60,225 nucleotides of DNA. It comes from an uncultured cyanobacterium. Its GTDB lineage: Bacteria > Cyanobacteriota > Cyanobacteriia > Cyanobacteriales > Nostocaceae. This document shows, piece after piece, positions 1 through 9,569 of this stretch (its first letter is position 1; the number at the start of each line of letters is the position of its first letter). Under the pieces are notes generated by a model that saw nothing but the letters and a program-made list of their open reading frames with translations, made no database searches and was not told where the DNA came from. Both the position numbers and the translations under genes were made by a program. The stretch spans positions 1 to 60,225 of the forward strand of contig CAIVAU010000014.1 of NCBI GenBank assembly GCA_903903925.1, read 5' to 3'.

Positions 1-188
1 AAAATAGCAAAGTCATCTTCAAAACTATGAGCAGTTGAAGTTGAAGTATCAGTTTCAGTTACACTACCTAAAATTGTACCACCGTTCCATGAGAATTGAT
101 TTGGAAAATTGATAGTTCCATTTGCCGCACCATAACCTGTTATGATAGTTGATTTTCCAGCAAAAATCATCAAGGCTGTATTTGGCAT
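1..188 (-). CDS. Unknown protein, N-terminal part only (runs off the left edge)
   Basis: An open frame reads leftwards from an ATG at 188-186 to the window edge without a stop, giving about 62 residues that begin MPNTALMIFAGKSTIITGYG. An in-frame stop lies just upstream of the ATG, so the start is plausible, but no clear ribosome binding site is visible. The piece is rich in Thr, Ser, Gly and Asn, with a TETDTSTSTAHS stretch, as in secreted or surface proteins. I do not recognise a family and no function is proposed. Confidence 0.4.
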   Translation of the reverse strand, partial: MPNTALMIFAGKSTIITGYGAANGTINFPNQFSWNGGTILGSVTETDTSTSTAHSFEDDFAI

Positions 189-279
189 TAGTTGTTAGTC
201 AGGAATCAGAATTGTTAAAGAATCGGGAGATGATAAGATCTGTTGTCAGATGTGGAGACAGATCCCAAACCCTTATAAG

Positions 280-316
280 TCCTAACTCCTGACTCCTGAC
301 TCCTGACTCCTGAATT
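280..316. repeat. Heptamer tandem repeat (CTGACTC type)
   Basis: About five head-to-tail copies of a CTGACTC/CTAACTC heptamer lie just beyond the 3' end of the sigma factor gene. This is the short tandemly repeated repetitive (STRR) class known from heterocystous cyanobacteria. Similar arrays recur across the window. Confidence 0.75.
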
Positions 317-326
317 CTGTAATAAA

Positions 327-1460
327 TTATATCAACCAGCCTTTTAAGCGTTTTGCTATATGAGGACGCCGCAATTTCCGCATAGCTTTACTTTGAATTT
401 GTCGCACTCGTTCTCGGGAGAGATTGAACATGTTTCCGACTTCTTCTAGGGTGCATGGTTCGCTTGTGACTAAACCATAGCGTAGCGAAATCACGTCTTT
501 CTCTCGTGGAGTGAGCACGTCGCCCAATACTTCCCAAATCTCCTGACGCATCATGTTTTCGTTCATTTTTGCTTCTGGAGATTGGTTATCTTCATCTTCT
601 AGCAAATCCATCAATTCCGTGTCTTCTTCTTTACCAACGCGGTGGTTGAGGGAAAGTGCTTGGCGTCGTAGTTGTTGCAACTGGCGCAGTTGTTGGGGAG
701 GAATTTCTAAAGCCTCCGCCATTTCTACTTCGGTAGGATTGCGACCTAGTTGTTGCTTTAGTTCTCTTTGTGCTTTTTTGAGTTTATTTAGCTTTTCTAC
801 AATGTGGATAGGCAAGCGGATAGTCCGTGCATCGTTGGCGATCGCCCGCGTAATAGCTTGTCTTATCCACCAATAAGCGTAGGTCGAAAACTTATATCCT
901 TTATCTGGATCAAACTTTTCCGTAGCACGATTTAAACCCATTGCTCCCTCCTGAATTAAATCCAGGAAAGGAACTCCGCGATTCAGATATCGCTTGGCAA
1001 TAGATACTACCAACCGTAGGTTTGAGCGAATCATTTTGCGTTTCGCGACCCGACCCTGATACAAGCGATGTTCTAGTTGCTTTTCCGTCAGACCTAGTTC
1101 TGAGGATACATTTGCTCGACTTATTGAGTCTCCCAGTTTTTCTTGCAAGGAAGCTTGTAGTTCCCTGACTTCTTCTAAAAACCGCACTCGCCGCGCTAAC
1201 TCCACCTCTTCATCTGGTTTTAAGAGCGGATAACGAGCCATCTCTTTAAAAAATGCACCTACAGCGTCGTCATGCTCGGTTTTATTGTAACCAGACGGTC
1301 GCGCTGCAGCCATCGCATCCCCATCGCGTTCCTCTGTCTCTAGATTTTCTATAGTTGGGGAATCTTCATCTGCCACTACATCTAATCTGTTGAAAGACTG
1401 TTCTTGATGATCAACAGCATTTTCTAGCATTTCCATTGTTCCCAATTCAGCAATATTCAT
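327..1460 (-). CDS. Group 2 RNA polymerase sigma factor (sigma-70 family)
   Basis: This 377-residue protein directs RNA polymerase to a promoter subset. Region 1.2 (DDAVGAFFKEMARYPLL, about residues 64-80) is followed by region 2 with the core-binding and -10 recognition helices (DLIQEGAMGLNRATEKFDP and FSTYAYWWIRQAITRAI, about 165-210), region 3, and region 4 with the -35 helix-turn-helix (TLEEVGNMFNLSRERVRQIQ, about 335-355). The long region 1.1 and non-conserved insert of the primary sigma factor are missing, which makes it group 2, a class used by cyanobacteria for light, nutrient and stress responses. It could be a SigB, SigC or SigD type; which one is not decided here. It is transcribed alone, with a long upstream gap. 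Confidence 0.93.
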   Translation of the reverse strand: MNIAELGTMEMLENAVDHQEQSFNRLDVVADEDSPTIENLETEERDGDAMAAARPSGYNKTEHDDAVGAFFKEMARYPLLKPDEEVELARRVRFLEEVRELQASLQEKLGDSISRANVSSELGLTEKQLEHRLYQGRVAKRKMIRSNLRLVVSIAKRYLNRGVPFLDLIQEGAMGLNRATEKFDPDKGYKFSTYAYWWIRQAITRAIANDARTIRLPIHIVEKLNKLKKAQRELKQQLGRNPTEVEMAEALEIPPQQLRQLQQLRRQALSLNHRVGKEEDTELMDLLEDEDNQSPEAKMNENMMRQEIWEVLGDVLTPREKDVISLRYGLVTSEPCTLEEVGNMFNLSRERVRQIQSKAMRKLRRPHIAKRLKGWLI

Positions 1461-2318
1461 GGTTTACTCTAAGGATGGTTGCTTTGTTTGGTACATAATT
1501 GAGTGACCGCCGCTCTAAGATACTTGGTATTTTTTTCGTGTTTTTTCAGGAACAGATACATTATTTTAATAGCAAAATACAAGTTCCTGTCAACGTTCTA
1601 TGATCTAGAGACATCACTATACATCTTTCACTAGCGTCATGCTTGCTTGGTAAAACAAGCAGTCATCTATCTGTTGACTTCACGGCTTGTTTGGAAGTAG
1701 GTTAAAATCACAGATAATACTATAATTAACATCTTGAAAAAATCTCGTCCGGCTTCCAACTCATATCTGTTATCTTCCTGAATGAAAATTTCTTAATCTT
1801 CACAAATATAAAAAGGACATTTAAGGTTCTCCAATTCTTAAATATTCATGTGGGTTTCGCTGCTTTTTGCCTTTTTCTGCATTGCATATCTTCATAAAAT
1901 CAATACCTCCAGTGCTGCTGTACTTGAGATATTTATATCCTCCCCTAAACAATACCAATTCGGCAAGTCAAACTTTGGCAATCTATTCTCTTGATAAAGG
2001 ATCTCATATACGGAAAGCCGTGAATATCTATCTCTAGGGGGAAAAGCTGTCTTATTTAGCAAACAGAGAATAACTAATTCCGGAAAAAAGCTGAAATTGT
2101 TTAAAGTTGCCAAATTGGCAGAAAAATTTGTGAGGACACAAAGTTAACATGAATTTGTCTGCGGGATTACATAAGAGGAAACTTATCAAGTATTATGTCA
2201 GACGACAGTATTGCGAAATACATTTTTTGTAAAGGGATGTAGACAGATTGAATTAAGTTAGCCAAAATATTATTGAAAAGCCGTGTGAGGGAATTATCTG
2301 TCTAATAATTCAAAAAGT
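1461..2318. other. Gene-free stretch between divergent sigma factor and priA genes
   Basis: This 858-bp AT-rich interval separates two divergently transcribed genes and must carry both promoters. A 73-codon open frame on the minus strand (1892-2113) shows no recognisable family and no clear ribosome binding site, so it is not called. No RNA gene or clear terminator was recognised. Confidence 0.5.
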
Positions 2319-4832
2319 ATGTATATGAATGGCTTAAGTTTGTCTCCAATGGTAGTGGCAGAACCTAACGGCTCTTATAACAAGTCCCTCAAAGCTGAAA
2401 ATCGGTGGATTGAAGTACTCGTGGACTGTCCAGGAAAATCAGGAGTCTTTACTTATCGATTGCCACATGACTTAGAAGTGAAACTAGGCGATATTTTAAG
2501 TGTGCCATTTAATACCCAAGTGTTAGGAGGCATAGCTATTCGTTTTCTAACACATCCTCCAATAGATCTACCACAAGAAAAAATTCGGGATGTGGAAGAT
2601 GTTATAAGCAGGGGCTTCTTTCAAACTACTTATTGGGAACTTTTGCATCGGATAGCTGCATACTACTACACACCATTAATTCAGGTGATCCGGATGGCAT
2701 TACCACCTGGGTTACTGGGGCGATCGCAACATCGCCTTCGACTCAAATCAAAAAACATTCCCAATGGTGCTGATCAATTCCTGAATGGAGCAGCCCGTCA
2801 AATACTAACAATCCTCCAGTCACAAACGGACGGCGATTATAGCATTCAATTTCTCAAGCGTCAAGTGAAAGGATTTGAGTGGGGAAAGAGGCAAATACTC
2901 CAAAGCGGTTGGGTAGAAAGCTACGTACAACTACCCAGACACTCTCGACCCCAGACGAAACCAATGGTAACGTTGATTGTGAGTGCACCGCCCATAGATC
3001 TCACTAAGCGCCAACGAGAAATTTTAGATGTGCTGCGCCGTTGTGGCGGTGAGTTGTGGCTAAACGAGTTCCTAGAAGTTTGTAAGACAACGACTCCTAC
3101 CTTGAAAGGGCTAGAAAACAAAGGCTATATTGTCATTGAGGAACGGGAAGTATTGCGAACCGAACAGGGTGAGGTATTGCCTCAGGATCAGCCAAAGTCT
3201 TTGAATTCAGATCAGTCCCAGGCATTAAGAAGAATTACTCAGTTAGATAGATACGCTTGTGTCCTGTTGCACGGGGTGACAGGTTCGGGAAAAACCGAGG
3301 TGTATTTGCAGGCGATCGCACCAATACTAGTGCGAGGCAAATCTGCTTTGGTGTTAGTGCCAGAAATTGGACTAACACCCCAATTAACTGACCGTTTCCG
3401 CGCCCGTTTCGGCAACAAAGTGAGCGTATCCCATAGTGCGCTCTCGGATGGTGAACGTTATGACACTTGGCGACAAATGGTTACAGGGGAACCCCAAGTT
3501 GTGATTGGGACGCGAAGTGCCATTTTCGCCCCTTTACCAAACTTGGGTTTAATCATCTTAGATGAAGAACACGACAGCAGCTTTAAGCAAGATGCCCCCA
3601 TCCCTACCTATCACGCCCGTACCGTCGCCCAATGGCGAGCAGAGTTGGAAAATTGCCCTCTGGTGTTAGGTTCAGCAACACCATCTTTAGAAAGTTGGGT
3701 TGCTTCTCAGGGAATAGGGAATAGCCAAACGACTCACTCCTCACTCTCCCACTACCTTTCTCTTCCTGAACGGATCAACTCCCGTCCGTTACCGCCTGTG
3801 GAGGTGGTAGATATGCGGCAAGAGTTGCATCTGGGAAATAGGTCAATCTTCAGCCGATCGCTCCAAAATGCTCTACGGCAGATGCAAGAAAGGCGTCAAC
3901 AAGGAATTTTATTTATTAATCGTCGGGGACACAGTACTTTTGTCTCTTGCCGCAGTTGTGGATATGTGATAGAATGCCCTCACTGTGACGTCTCATTGGC
4001 ATATCATCATACACAGGAGAATGCACCGGAGTTATTGCGGTGTCATTACTGTAATTTCGTGCGATCGCATCCGAGAAATTGCCCAGAATGCAGTTCTCCT
4101 TACTTGAAATATTTTGGTAGTGGGACTCAAAGAGTGGCGGAGGAGTTCGCGAAGCAGTTTCCTGAATTGAGTTTTATTCGCTTTGATAGCGACACCACTC
4201 GGACGAAGGGCGCACACCGGACATTGCTAACTAAGTTTGCTAACGGTGAAGCAGATTTGCTGATTGGTACGCAAATGCTGACGAAGGGGTTGGATTTGGC
4301 TCAAGTGACACTTGTGGGTGTTGTTGCAGCTGATGGACTACTACATCTGTCAGACTATCGTGCTAGTGAACGGGCATTTCAAACCCTGACACAGGTTGCT
4401 GGACGTGCTGGTAGAGGAGAAGATCCTGGAAGGGTCATTATCCAAACTTACACCCCAGAGCATCCAGTCATTGAGGCGGTGCAACACCACGATTATCAGT
4501 CTTTCATTCAAACAGAATTAGAACAACGGCAAGCACTTAATTATCCTCCTTATGGACGGTTAATTTTATTACGCTTGAGTAGCCTTGATCCAATTCACGT
4601 ACAGAATGTTGCCCAGATTATAGCAACAGCTTTATCTAAACAAGATGGGTTAGAGATATTAGGTCCAGCACCTGCGAGTGTTTTACGGGTAGCTAATCGT
4701 TATCGCTGGCAAATATTACTAAAATTTTCCCCACAATCTCTACCACAATTACCAGATTGGGAAGAAATTAGAGCGCTTTGTCCTCAGTCTGTCAGTTTGA
4801 CAATTGATGTAGATCCATTGAATATGATTTGA
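2319..4832 (+). CDS. priA: Primosomal protein N' (replication restart helicase PriA)
   Basis: This 837-residue 3'-5' DNA helicase reloads the replisome at collapsed forks. The N-terminal DNA-binding region covers about residues 1-290. The helicase core has Walker A GVTGSGKTEVYLQ (about 327-339), the DEEH box (ILDEEHDSSFKQD) and the TRSAIFAPL segment. A zinc-binding insertion follows with paired cysteines (CRSCGYVIECPHCDVSL, then CHYC and CPEC). The helicase C-terminal half has GTQMLTKGLD and QVAGRAGRGEDPGR. Length suits the cyanobacterial form. A Ser/Thr/His-rich insertion near residues 465-485 looks like a variable loop. In-frame ATGs at 2325 and 2349 are alternative starts. Confidence 0.97.
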   Translation: MYMNGLSLSPMVVAEPNGSYNKSLKAENRWIEVLVDCPGKSGVFTYRLPHDLEVKLGDILSVPFNTQVLGGIAIRFLTHPPIDLPQEKIRDVEDVISRGFFQTTYWELLHRIAAYYYTPLIQVIRMALPPGLLGRSQHRLRLKSKNIPNGADQFLNGAARQILTILQSQTDGDYSIQFLKRQVKGFEWGKRQILQSGWVESYVQLPRHSRPQTKPMVTLIVSAPPIDLTKRQREILDVLRRCGGELWLNEFLEVCKTTTPTLKGLENKGYIVIEEREVLRTEQGEVLPQDQPKSLNSDQSQALRRITQLDRYACVLLHGVTGSGKTEVYLQAIAPILVRGKSALVLVPEIGLTPQLTDRFRARFGNKVSVSHSALSDGERYDTWRQMVTGEPQVVIGTRSAIFAPLPNLGLIILDEEHDSSFKQDAPIPTYHARTVAQWRAELENCPLVLGSATPSLESWVASQGIGNSQTTHSSLSHYLSLPERINSRPLPPVEVVDMRQELHLGNRSIFSRSLQNALRQMQERRQQGILFINRRGHSTFVSCRSCGYVIECPHCDVSLAYHHTQENAPELLRCHYCNFVRSHPRNCPECSSPYLKYFGSGTQRVAEEFAKQFPELSFIRFDSDTTRTKGAHRTLLTKFANGEADLLIGTQMLTKGLDLAQVTLVGVVAADGLLHLSDYRASERAFQTLTQVAGRAGRGEDPGRVIIQTYTPEHPVIEAVQHHDYQSFIQTELEQRQALNYPPYGRLILLRLSSLDPIHVQNVAQIIATALSKQDGLEILGPAPASVLRVANRYRWQILLKFSPQSLPQLPDWEEIRALCPQSVSLTIDVDPLNMI

Positions 4833-4867
4833 ACCACAGAGGCGCAGAGAACACAGAGAGGACAGCT

Positions 4868-5071
4868 ACAAGCTTTGATGCTACTCAGGCTTTTATTCAC
4901 GCTTTATCTTCCAACCCCTCTCGCTCAACAGTTCTGCAAAAACTGCCACAGGTCAATCTTTCAGCTAGTCAAACCTCAGGAGAGCCTTTAAAGTTTACTC
5001 CTGACGGTGAGCGACAAAGCCAACCGATCCTTGTTAAGGTTGAAGGCGGTAAGTTCGTGCAATTGCCATAG
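4868..5071 (+). pseudogene. C-terminal fragment of a LivK-type periplasmic substrate-binding protein
   Basis: About 67 codons after priA read SFDATQAFIHAL, then TSGEPLKFTPDGERQSQP, then ILVKVEGGKFVQLP. This matches the end of the Leu/Ile/Val-type periplasmic ligand-binding family, where an FDAT..A helix is followed by a G-x-F-x-x-x-G-x-R segment and a final strand. The roughly 300 residues that should come before it are missing. The frame instead enters from a CCACAGAGGCGCAGAGAACA repeat that is common between cyanobacterial genes. It is open only through a TTG overlapping the priA stop, so this is most likely a gene remnant. The family call rests on pattern memory. Confidence 0.55.
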
Positions 5072-5539
5072 CCCTTGAGGAGAGGACGAATCGCTTCGGA
5101 TGTTTTAGTGCTACGCCCTCAGAGCTACAAAATTACAGTCCAAGTGTTAGTCTTTTGCAGAATAGCAACCGGACAGCGTTAATCAGAATAGAATTAAAGT
5201 AACAGATCTATAGCTCAGTAGATGAGCGAAATTAAAAATCAGGGTGCTAACTATTGGTCATTGATGATTTATCAAATATGGACGGTGTAATTTTTTACTA
5301 CCGCTCCATGAGACATGGTCAATGACGACTCTAATTTGTTACGTTTATTTGTGCCTACCTACTCAGCAATATTGAATTGCCTTGCCGTAAGATTTGGAAA
5401 GTAGAGCAATCTATTTTTAGGTTTTAAGAAGATATTCAACCAGGAAAACTATTACTGGTTCTGAATTTAACACCCCAGTAATGACGCAATTAATAGTTAA
5501 AAAATGAAGTAATGGAGATTAAAACTGGAGGTTTCTCGT
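5072..5539. other. Gene-free stretch, 468 bp
   Basis: No open frame of note, RNA gene or strong terminator was seen. It follows the binding-protein fragment and may hold more decayed sequence from the same event, together with the promoter of the gene at 5540. Confidence 0.4.
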
Positions 5540-5947
5540 ATGTATAATTCATATTTCTTGCGATATGTATTAACAGGAAATCATGTGAATCAAACATCCC
5601 AAATCGAAGTCCAAGCGGTTCTAGCAGTTGATAATACTACCAAACCGCCTATCCATAGGCCTGATGTGCTACTGCTTTTTGCTGCCGTTTTCTTGATGGT
5701 TCTTGGGCCAATTGTGGCTGTTATGTTTCGCTCAAATGTGCAAAAGCCTCCCAAAAATGGTACAATAAATAACAATCCTCTCAAGCAAGTTCCCTGTAGA
5801 AACTGTCAGTTTTTTAAAGATAACCATTATCTTAATTGTGCGGTACAGCCTTCTATAGTACTAACGAAACAAGCCCTCAACTGCTCTGACTATTTGCCTA
5901 ACAGTAGCACAAAAGAATCGGAATTTACTGATGATCATCTCCTCTGA
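5540..5947 (+). CDS. Small membrane-anchored protein with a conserved-looking cysteine motif
   Basis: This 135-residue protein starts at an ATG eight or nine bases after a good GGAGG site (5526-5530). It has one transmembrane helix at about residues 48-67 (LLLFAAVFLMVLGPIVAVMF). The C-terminal half carries CRNCQFF, a cysteine in LNCAVQPS and another in ALNCSDY. A four-cysteine pattern of this kind could bind a metal or form disulphides. I do not recognise a named family. Its end overlaps the next gene by 17 bp, which suggests a shared transcript. Confidence 0.75.
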   Translation: MYNSYFLRYVLTGNHVNQTSQIEVQAVLAVDNTTKPPIHRPDVLLLFAAVFLMVLGPIVAVMFRSNVQKPPKNGTINNNPLKQVPCRNCQFFKDNHYLNCAVQPSIVLTKQALNCSDYLPNSSTKESEFTDDHLL

Positions 5948-6458
5948 CACATACATCCCCTTTCCACGTCCCCTCGTTTACACCACTTATCGCGACAATC
6001 TCGTTGAACTTGTGTCCTACTTGCAAAATGTGCAACAGATCGAGATCAAGTCGCGCCGTGAGGAGGGCGGACTTGTTCACCTTGTGAACGAGTGGCACGG
6101 TGGCGGCGAAATTCCGACTGTAGCGCGTGCCATAATTAGCGAAGCGATGCTCTCGTGGACCGATTTTGCCACCTGGAAAGAGTCTGAATTTAGTACTGAA
6201 TGGCGTATTAAGACACACGCATTTACAGAAGCTGTTCACTGCGCGGGAAAGAACCGCTTTCTTGAGAAAGATGGTGGTACCCTGATTGAAAGCCGAGGCG
6301 AACTCACTATCGACACCCAACAGATCAAGAATGTACCGCAGTTTCTTGTGGGCCCAGTAGGACGGACAGTCGAGGATTTCCTCAGCAAAAAGATTGAGCC
6401 GAATTTACAGCAAGTGGGTGAGGGAGTGCGTCTCTACTTACAAAGAGTTAGGAGTTAG
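5931..6458 (+). CDS. SRPBCC/START-like domain protein (possible)
   Basis: This 175-residue soluble protein overlaps the end of the gene at 5540. Its layout fits the START-like (SRPBCC) lipid or ligand-binding fold: an N-terminal strand with FPRPLVYTTYRDNLVELV, an IEIKSRREEGGLVHLVNEWHGG strand pair that resembles DUF2505-like proteins, a central ESRGELTID strand, and a long C-terminal helix (VGRTVEDFLSKKIEPNLQQV). No catalytic residues can be named. The last codons (RVRS and stop) are formed by the heptamer repeat that begins at 6445, so the native C-terminus may have been altered by the repeat. Confidence 0.65.
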   Translation: MIISSDTYIPFPRPLVYTTYRDNLVELVSYLQNVQQIEIKSRREEGGLVHLVNEWHGGGEIPTVARAIISEAMLSWTDFATWKESEFSTEWRIKTHAFTEAVHCAGKNRFLEKDGGTLIESRGELTIDTQQIKNVPQFLVGPVGRTVEDFLSKKIEPNLQQVGEGVRLYLQRVRS

Positions 6459-6630
6459 GAGTTAGGAGTTAGGAGTGGGCATTGTCCGTGTGTAGAGGCG
6501 GGGTCCAGAAAATCAAAGATCCCAAACATAGACCAATCAATCCTATCATTCCTAAGGGCGAAGTTAACTCACCCCTACAATTTAGGATAATTTATTTCTT
6601 GGTATTCCCTAACTCCTAACTCCTAACTCT
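6445..6630. repeat. Pair of inverted STRR heptamer arrays upstream of kdpB
   Basis: GTTAGGA-type heptamers (6445-6469) face their complement CCTAACT (6608-6630) about 140 bp away, ending just before the kdpB start codon. The two arrays could pair into a long stem. They occupy the place where kdpA normally sits. Confidence 0.7.
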
Positions 6631-6633
6631 AAA

Positions 6634-8715
6634 ATGAAGAACTTCTCTCGTTATCGTTCAGGCGATCGCCTAAACCCACGGAAAAAGTCACAGGTAAACA
6701 CAAAAGGATTTTATCGAAAAGCAATCAAAGATGCCTTTGTTAAACTCAATCCCAAGTATGCGATTAAAAATCCGGTGATGTTGCTGGTTTGGGTTGGTAC
6801 CATCATTAGCTTATTTGCGACGATTGATCCCTACTTATTTGGTCCAGTTTCAGGCAAGAACTTGCGACTATTCAATGGATTAATCACAGGGATTTTGTTT
6901 TTCACTGTTTTACTTGCCAACTTTGCTGAAGCTGTGGCTGAAGGACGGGGTAAGGCACAAGCCGATGCCTTAAGATCAACTAAGAGTGAAACCATCGCCA
7001 AAAAACTCTCGCCCGAAGGTTCCATCAGTGAAGTTCCTTCCACCAGCTTGCGTCAGGGTGATTATGTGTATGTCGCTGCTGGTGATATTATCCCTGCCGA
7101 TGGAGAAGTGGTTATGGGTGTTGCTTCGGTGGACGAGTCGGCGATTACTGGAGAGTCAGCACCAGTACTGAAGGAAACAGCTTCAGACATAGCTAGTTCC
7201 ATAACTGGCGGTACGCGCATCATCTCTGATGAACTGATCATCCGCGTTACAGCAGACCCAGGCAAAGGGTTTATTGATCGGATGATTGCCTTGGTGGAAG
7301 GCGCAGAACGGACAAAAACACCAAACGAAATTGCTTTAACGGTGTTACTAGCAGTTCTAACCTTAGTCTTTCTATTTGTCATTGCAACATTGCCTGCGAT
7401 CGCCTCCTATGTCAACAGTCCAGTGAGTGTCGTCATGTTGATTGCCCTATTAGTCGCGTTGATTCCTACAACAATTGGAGGCTTACTCAGCGCCATTGGG
7501 ATCGCTGGTATGGACCGAGTCGCCCAGTTTAATGTTATAGCTACTTCAGGAAGAGCGGTAGAAGCATGTGGCGATGTCAATACTCTAGTGCTTGACAAAA
7601 CGGGTACAATTACCATTGGCAATCGCTTGGCAGAGGAATTTATTCCCATCAATGGACACTCGATCGAGGAACTTGCCAATGTAGCTTTATCTGGAAGCGT
7701 ATTTGATGCTACCCCTGAAGGAAAATCAATTGTGCGACTGGCAGAAAAATTCAATGCCAAGGTTGATTTCGACCTTAACAAAGCTGAAGGAGTAGAGTTT
7801 TCTGCCAAAACTCGCATGAGTGGCACAAACTTACCAAACGGAAACCAAGTGCGAAAGGGCGCAGTCTCATCAATTAAGGGATTCGTACGTTCTCGCAACG
7901 TACAGGATACACCAGAACTTGATGCTGCATACGAACGAGTTTCACAACTGGGAGGGACACCCCTAGGAGTAGCCCTTGGTGGTGAACTCTACGGTGTTAT
8001 TTATCTCAAAGACATTGTTAAACCTGGTATTCGAGAACGCTTTGACCAATTACGGCAGATGGGAGTACGTACCATCATGCTGACTGGGGATAACCGAATT
8101 ACGGCTTCTGTCATCGCCCAAGAAGCTGGTTTGGATAACTTCATTGCTGAAGCCACTCCAGAAGACAAAATTACCGTGATTCAACGGGAGCAAGCACAAG
8201 GTAAAATAGTGGCAATGGCGGGGGATGGTACTAACGATGCACCAGCGTTAGCCCAAGCAAATGTTGGAGTAGCAATGAATAGTGGTACTCAAGCAGCAAA
8301 AGAAGCCGCCAATATGGTAGATTTGGACTCTGACCCCACAAAGCTGATTGATATTGTTGCTATTAGTAAACAACTGCTGATTACTCGAGGGGCTTTGACT
8401 ACATTTTCTGTGGCTAATGATATTGCTAAATACTTTGCAATTATTCCTGTGTTATTTGCCTCGGCTAACCTGCAAAGTCTAAACATTATGAAGTTAACCA
8501 GCACAAATTCTGCTGTGCTGTCTGCATTGATTTATAACGCTTTAATTATTCCCGCTTTGATTCCCTTAGCACTAACAGGTGTGAAGTTTAGACCCCTGTC
8601 CGCGAACCATCTATTGCAACGAAATATTTTGATTTATGGTTTAGGTGGTGTGATTGCGCCGTTTATTGCGATTAAGTTAATTGATATGGTGATTACATTA
8701 ATAGGTCTGGCGTAA
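6634..8715 (+). CDS. kdpB: Potassium-transporting P-type ATPase, catalytic subunit KdpB
   Basis: This 693-residue subunit hydrolyses ATP to drive high-affinity K+ uptake by the KdpFABC complex in the plasma membrane. The P-type ATPase landmarks are present: SAITGESAP in the actuator domain (about 169-177), the phosphorylated aspartate in DKTGT (about 320), [10 protein letters not shown], and [10 protein letters not shown] in the hinge. Transmembrane helices flank these at about 47-110, 225-285 and the last 110 residues. Length is normal. It is followed by kdpC and kdpD, but kdpA, which encodes the K+-selective channel subunit, is not upstream as expected. Confidence 0.98.
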   Translation: MKNFSRYRSGDRLNPRKKSQVNTKGFYRKAIKDAFVKLNPKYAIKNPVMLLVWVGTIISLFATIDPYLFGPVSGKNLRLFNGLITGILFFTVLLANFAEAVAEGRGKAQADALRSTKSETIAKKLSPEGSISEVPSTSLRQGDYVYVAAGDIIPADGEVVMGVASVDESAITGESAPVLKETASDIASSITGGTRIISDELIIRVTADPGKGFIDRMIALVEGAERTKTPNEIALTVLLAVLTLVFLFVIATLPAIASYVNSPVSVVMLIALLVALIPTTIGGLLSAIGIAGMDRVAQFNVIATSGRAVEACGDVNTLVLDKTGTITIGNRLAEEFIPINGHSIEELANVALSGSVFDATPEGKSIVRLAEKFNAKVDFDLNKAEGVEFSAKTRMSGTNLPNGNQVRKGAVSSIKGFVRSRNVQDTPELDAAYERVSQLGGTPLGVALGGELYGVIYLKDIVKPGIRERFDQLRQMGVRTIMLTGDNRITASVIAQEAGLDNFIAEATPEDKITVIQREQAQGKIVAMAGDGTNDAPALAQANVGVAMNSGTQAAKEAANMVDLDSDPTKLIDIVAISKQLLITRGALTTFSVANDIAKYFAIIPVLFASANLQSLNIMKLTSTNSAVLSALIYNALIIPALIPLALTGVKFRPLSANHLLQRNILIYGLGGVIAPFIAIKLIDMVITLIGLA

Positions 8716-8789
8716 GGAGTTAGGAGTTTGGCGTAAGGAGTTATAGTAACAACTAACAATTAACAACTAACAACTAACAACCATTTTTT

Positions 8790-9395
8790 ATGTTTATTCT
8801 TAGAGAAGCAACCAGAGCAATTCGCATAACGTTAATGCTTTGGGTAATAACCGCAATTGTCTATCCTCTATTGATACTTATAGTGGCTCAAGTCCCAATC
8901 CTTAACGAAAAAGCTAACGGCAGTATAATGCATAATATCCAGGGACAACCCATTGGTTCAGCTTTGATTGGTCAACAGTTCAGAACTGATAGATATTTTC
9001 ACGGTCGCCCCAGTACTGTTAAATACAGTCAAGGGAAAGAAGCGAAATCAACTGGCATATCTGGGGCAAGCAATCTTGCTCCCAGCAATCCAGACTTACT
9101 TAACCGAGTTGAAGGAACGGCAAACCGACTTAGAGAGGAAAATATTCAACCCATAGCAGATCTAATTTACACTTCTGGCTCTGGCTTAGATCCGCATATT
9201 TCGGTAAAAGCTGCACAGGAACAGTTAGCTAGGGTTGCTAGTGTTCGTGGCGTCAGACCAGAGGAGTTACTTCCTTTAATATATAAGTACACAGAGGGAA
9301 GATTTTTAGATATTTTTGGAGAGCCTGGAGTCAATGTTCTAAAATTGAATTACGCTCTTGACCTTGATGAGTTTAATCGTCAGCAAAATAAATAA
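8790..9395 (+). CDS. kdpC: Potassium-transporting ATPase subunit KdpC
   Basis: This 201-residue single-pass membrane protein assists ATP binding by KdpB. It has one N-terminal transmembrane helix (about residues 12-33, LMLWVITAIVYPLLILIVAQ) and a periplasmic part with the family's GQPIGSALIGQQF, RPST and SGSGLDPHIS segments. The C-terminal region ends with a LNLALD-like element (LNYALDLDEFN). It lies 74 bp after kdpB. That gap contains heptamer-like repeats and no space for the small kdpG gene described between kdpB and kdpC in Anabaena. Confidence 0.97.
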   Translation: MFILREATRAIRITLMLWVITAIVYPLLILIVAQVPILNEKANGSIMHNIQGQPIGSALIGQQFRTDRYFHGRPSTVKYSQGKEAKSTGISGASNLAPSNPDLLNRVEGTANRLREENIQPIADLIYTSGSGLDPHISVKAAQEQLARVASVRGVRPEELLPLIYKYTEGRFLDIFGEPGVNVLKLNYALDLDEFNRQQNK

Positions 9396-9511
9396 ATTGG
9401 TAAGAATACAGAAGTCAGGAGTCGGAATACAGGAGTCAGAATTGTTAAAGAATCAGGAGACAACAGGAAGCATCTTTGACTCTCGATCTAGATACCAAAA
9501 GAAAGATAAAT

Positions 9512-9566
9512 TCTGACTCCTGAATCCTGACTCCTGACTCCTGACTCCTAACTCCTAACTCCTAAC
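9512..9566. repeat. Heptamer tandem repeat (CTGACTC/CTAACTC) before kdpD
   Basis: About eight heptamer units end only a few bases before the kdpD start codon. They must therefore form part of the kdpC-kdpD intergenic transcript and displace any normal ribosome binding site. Confidence 0.75.
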
Positions 9567-9569
9567 TTT

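Noticed and set aside
1892..2113. 73-codon open frame on the minus strand upstream of the sigma factor
   Set aside because: No recognisable family, no clear start signal, and it lies in an AT-rich control region.
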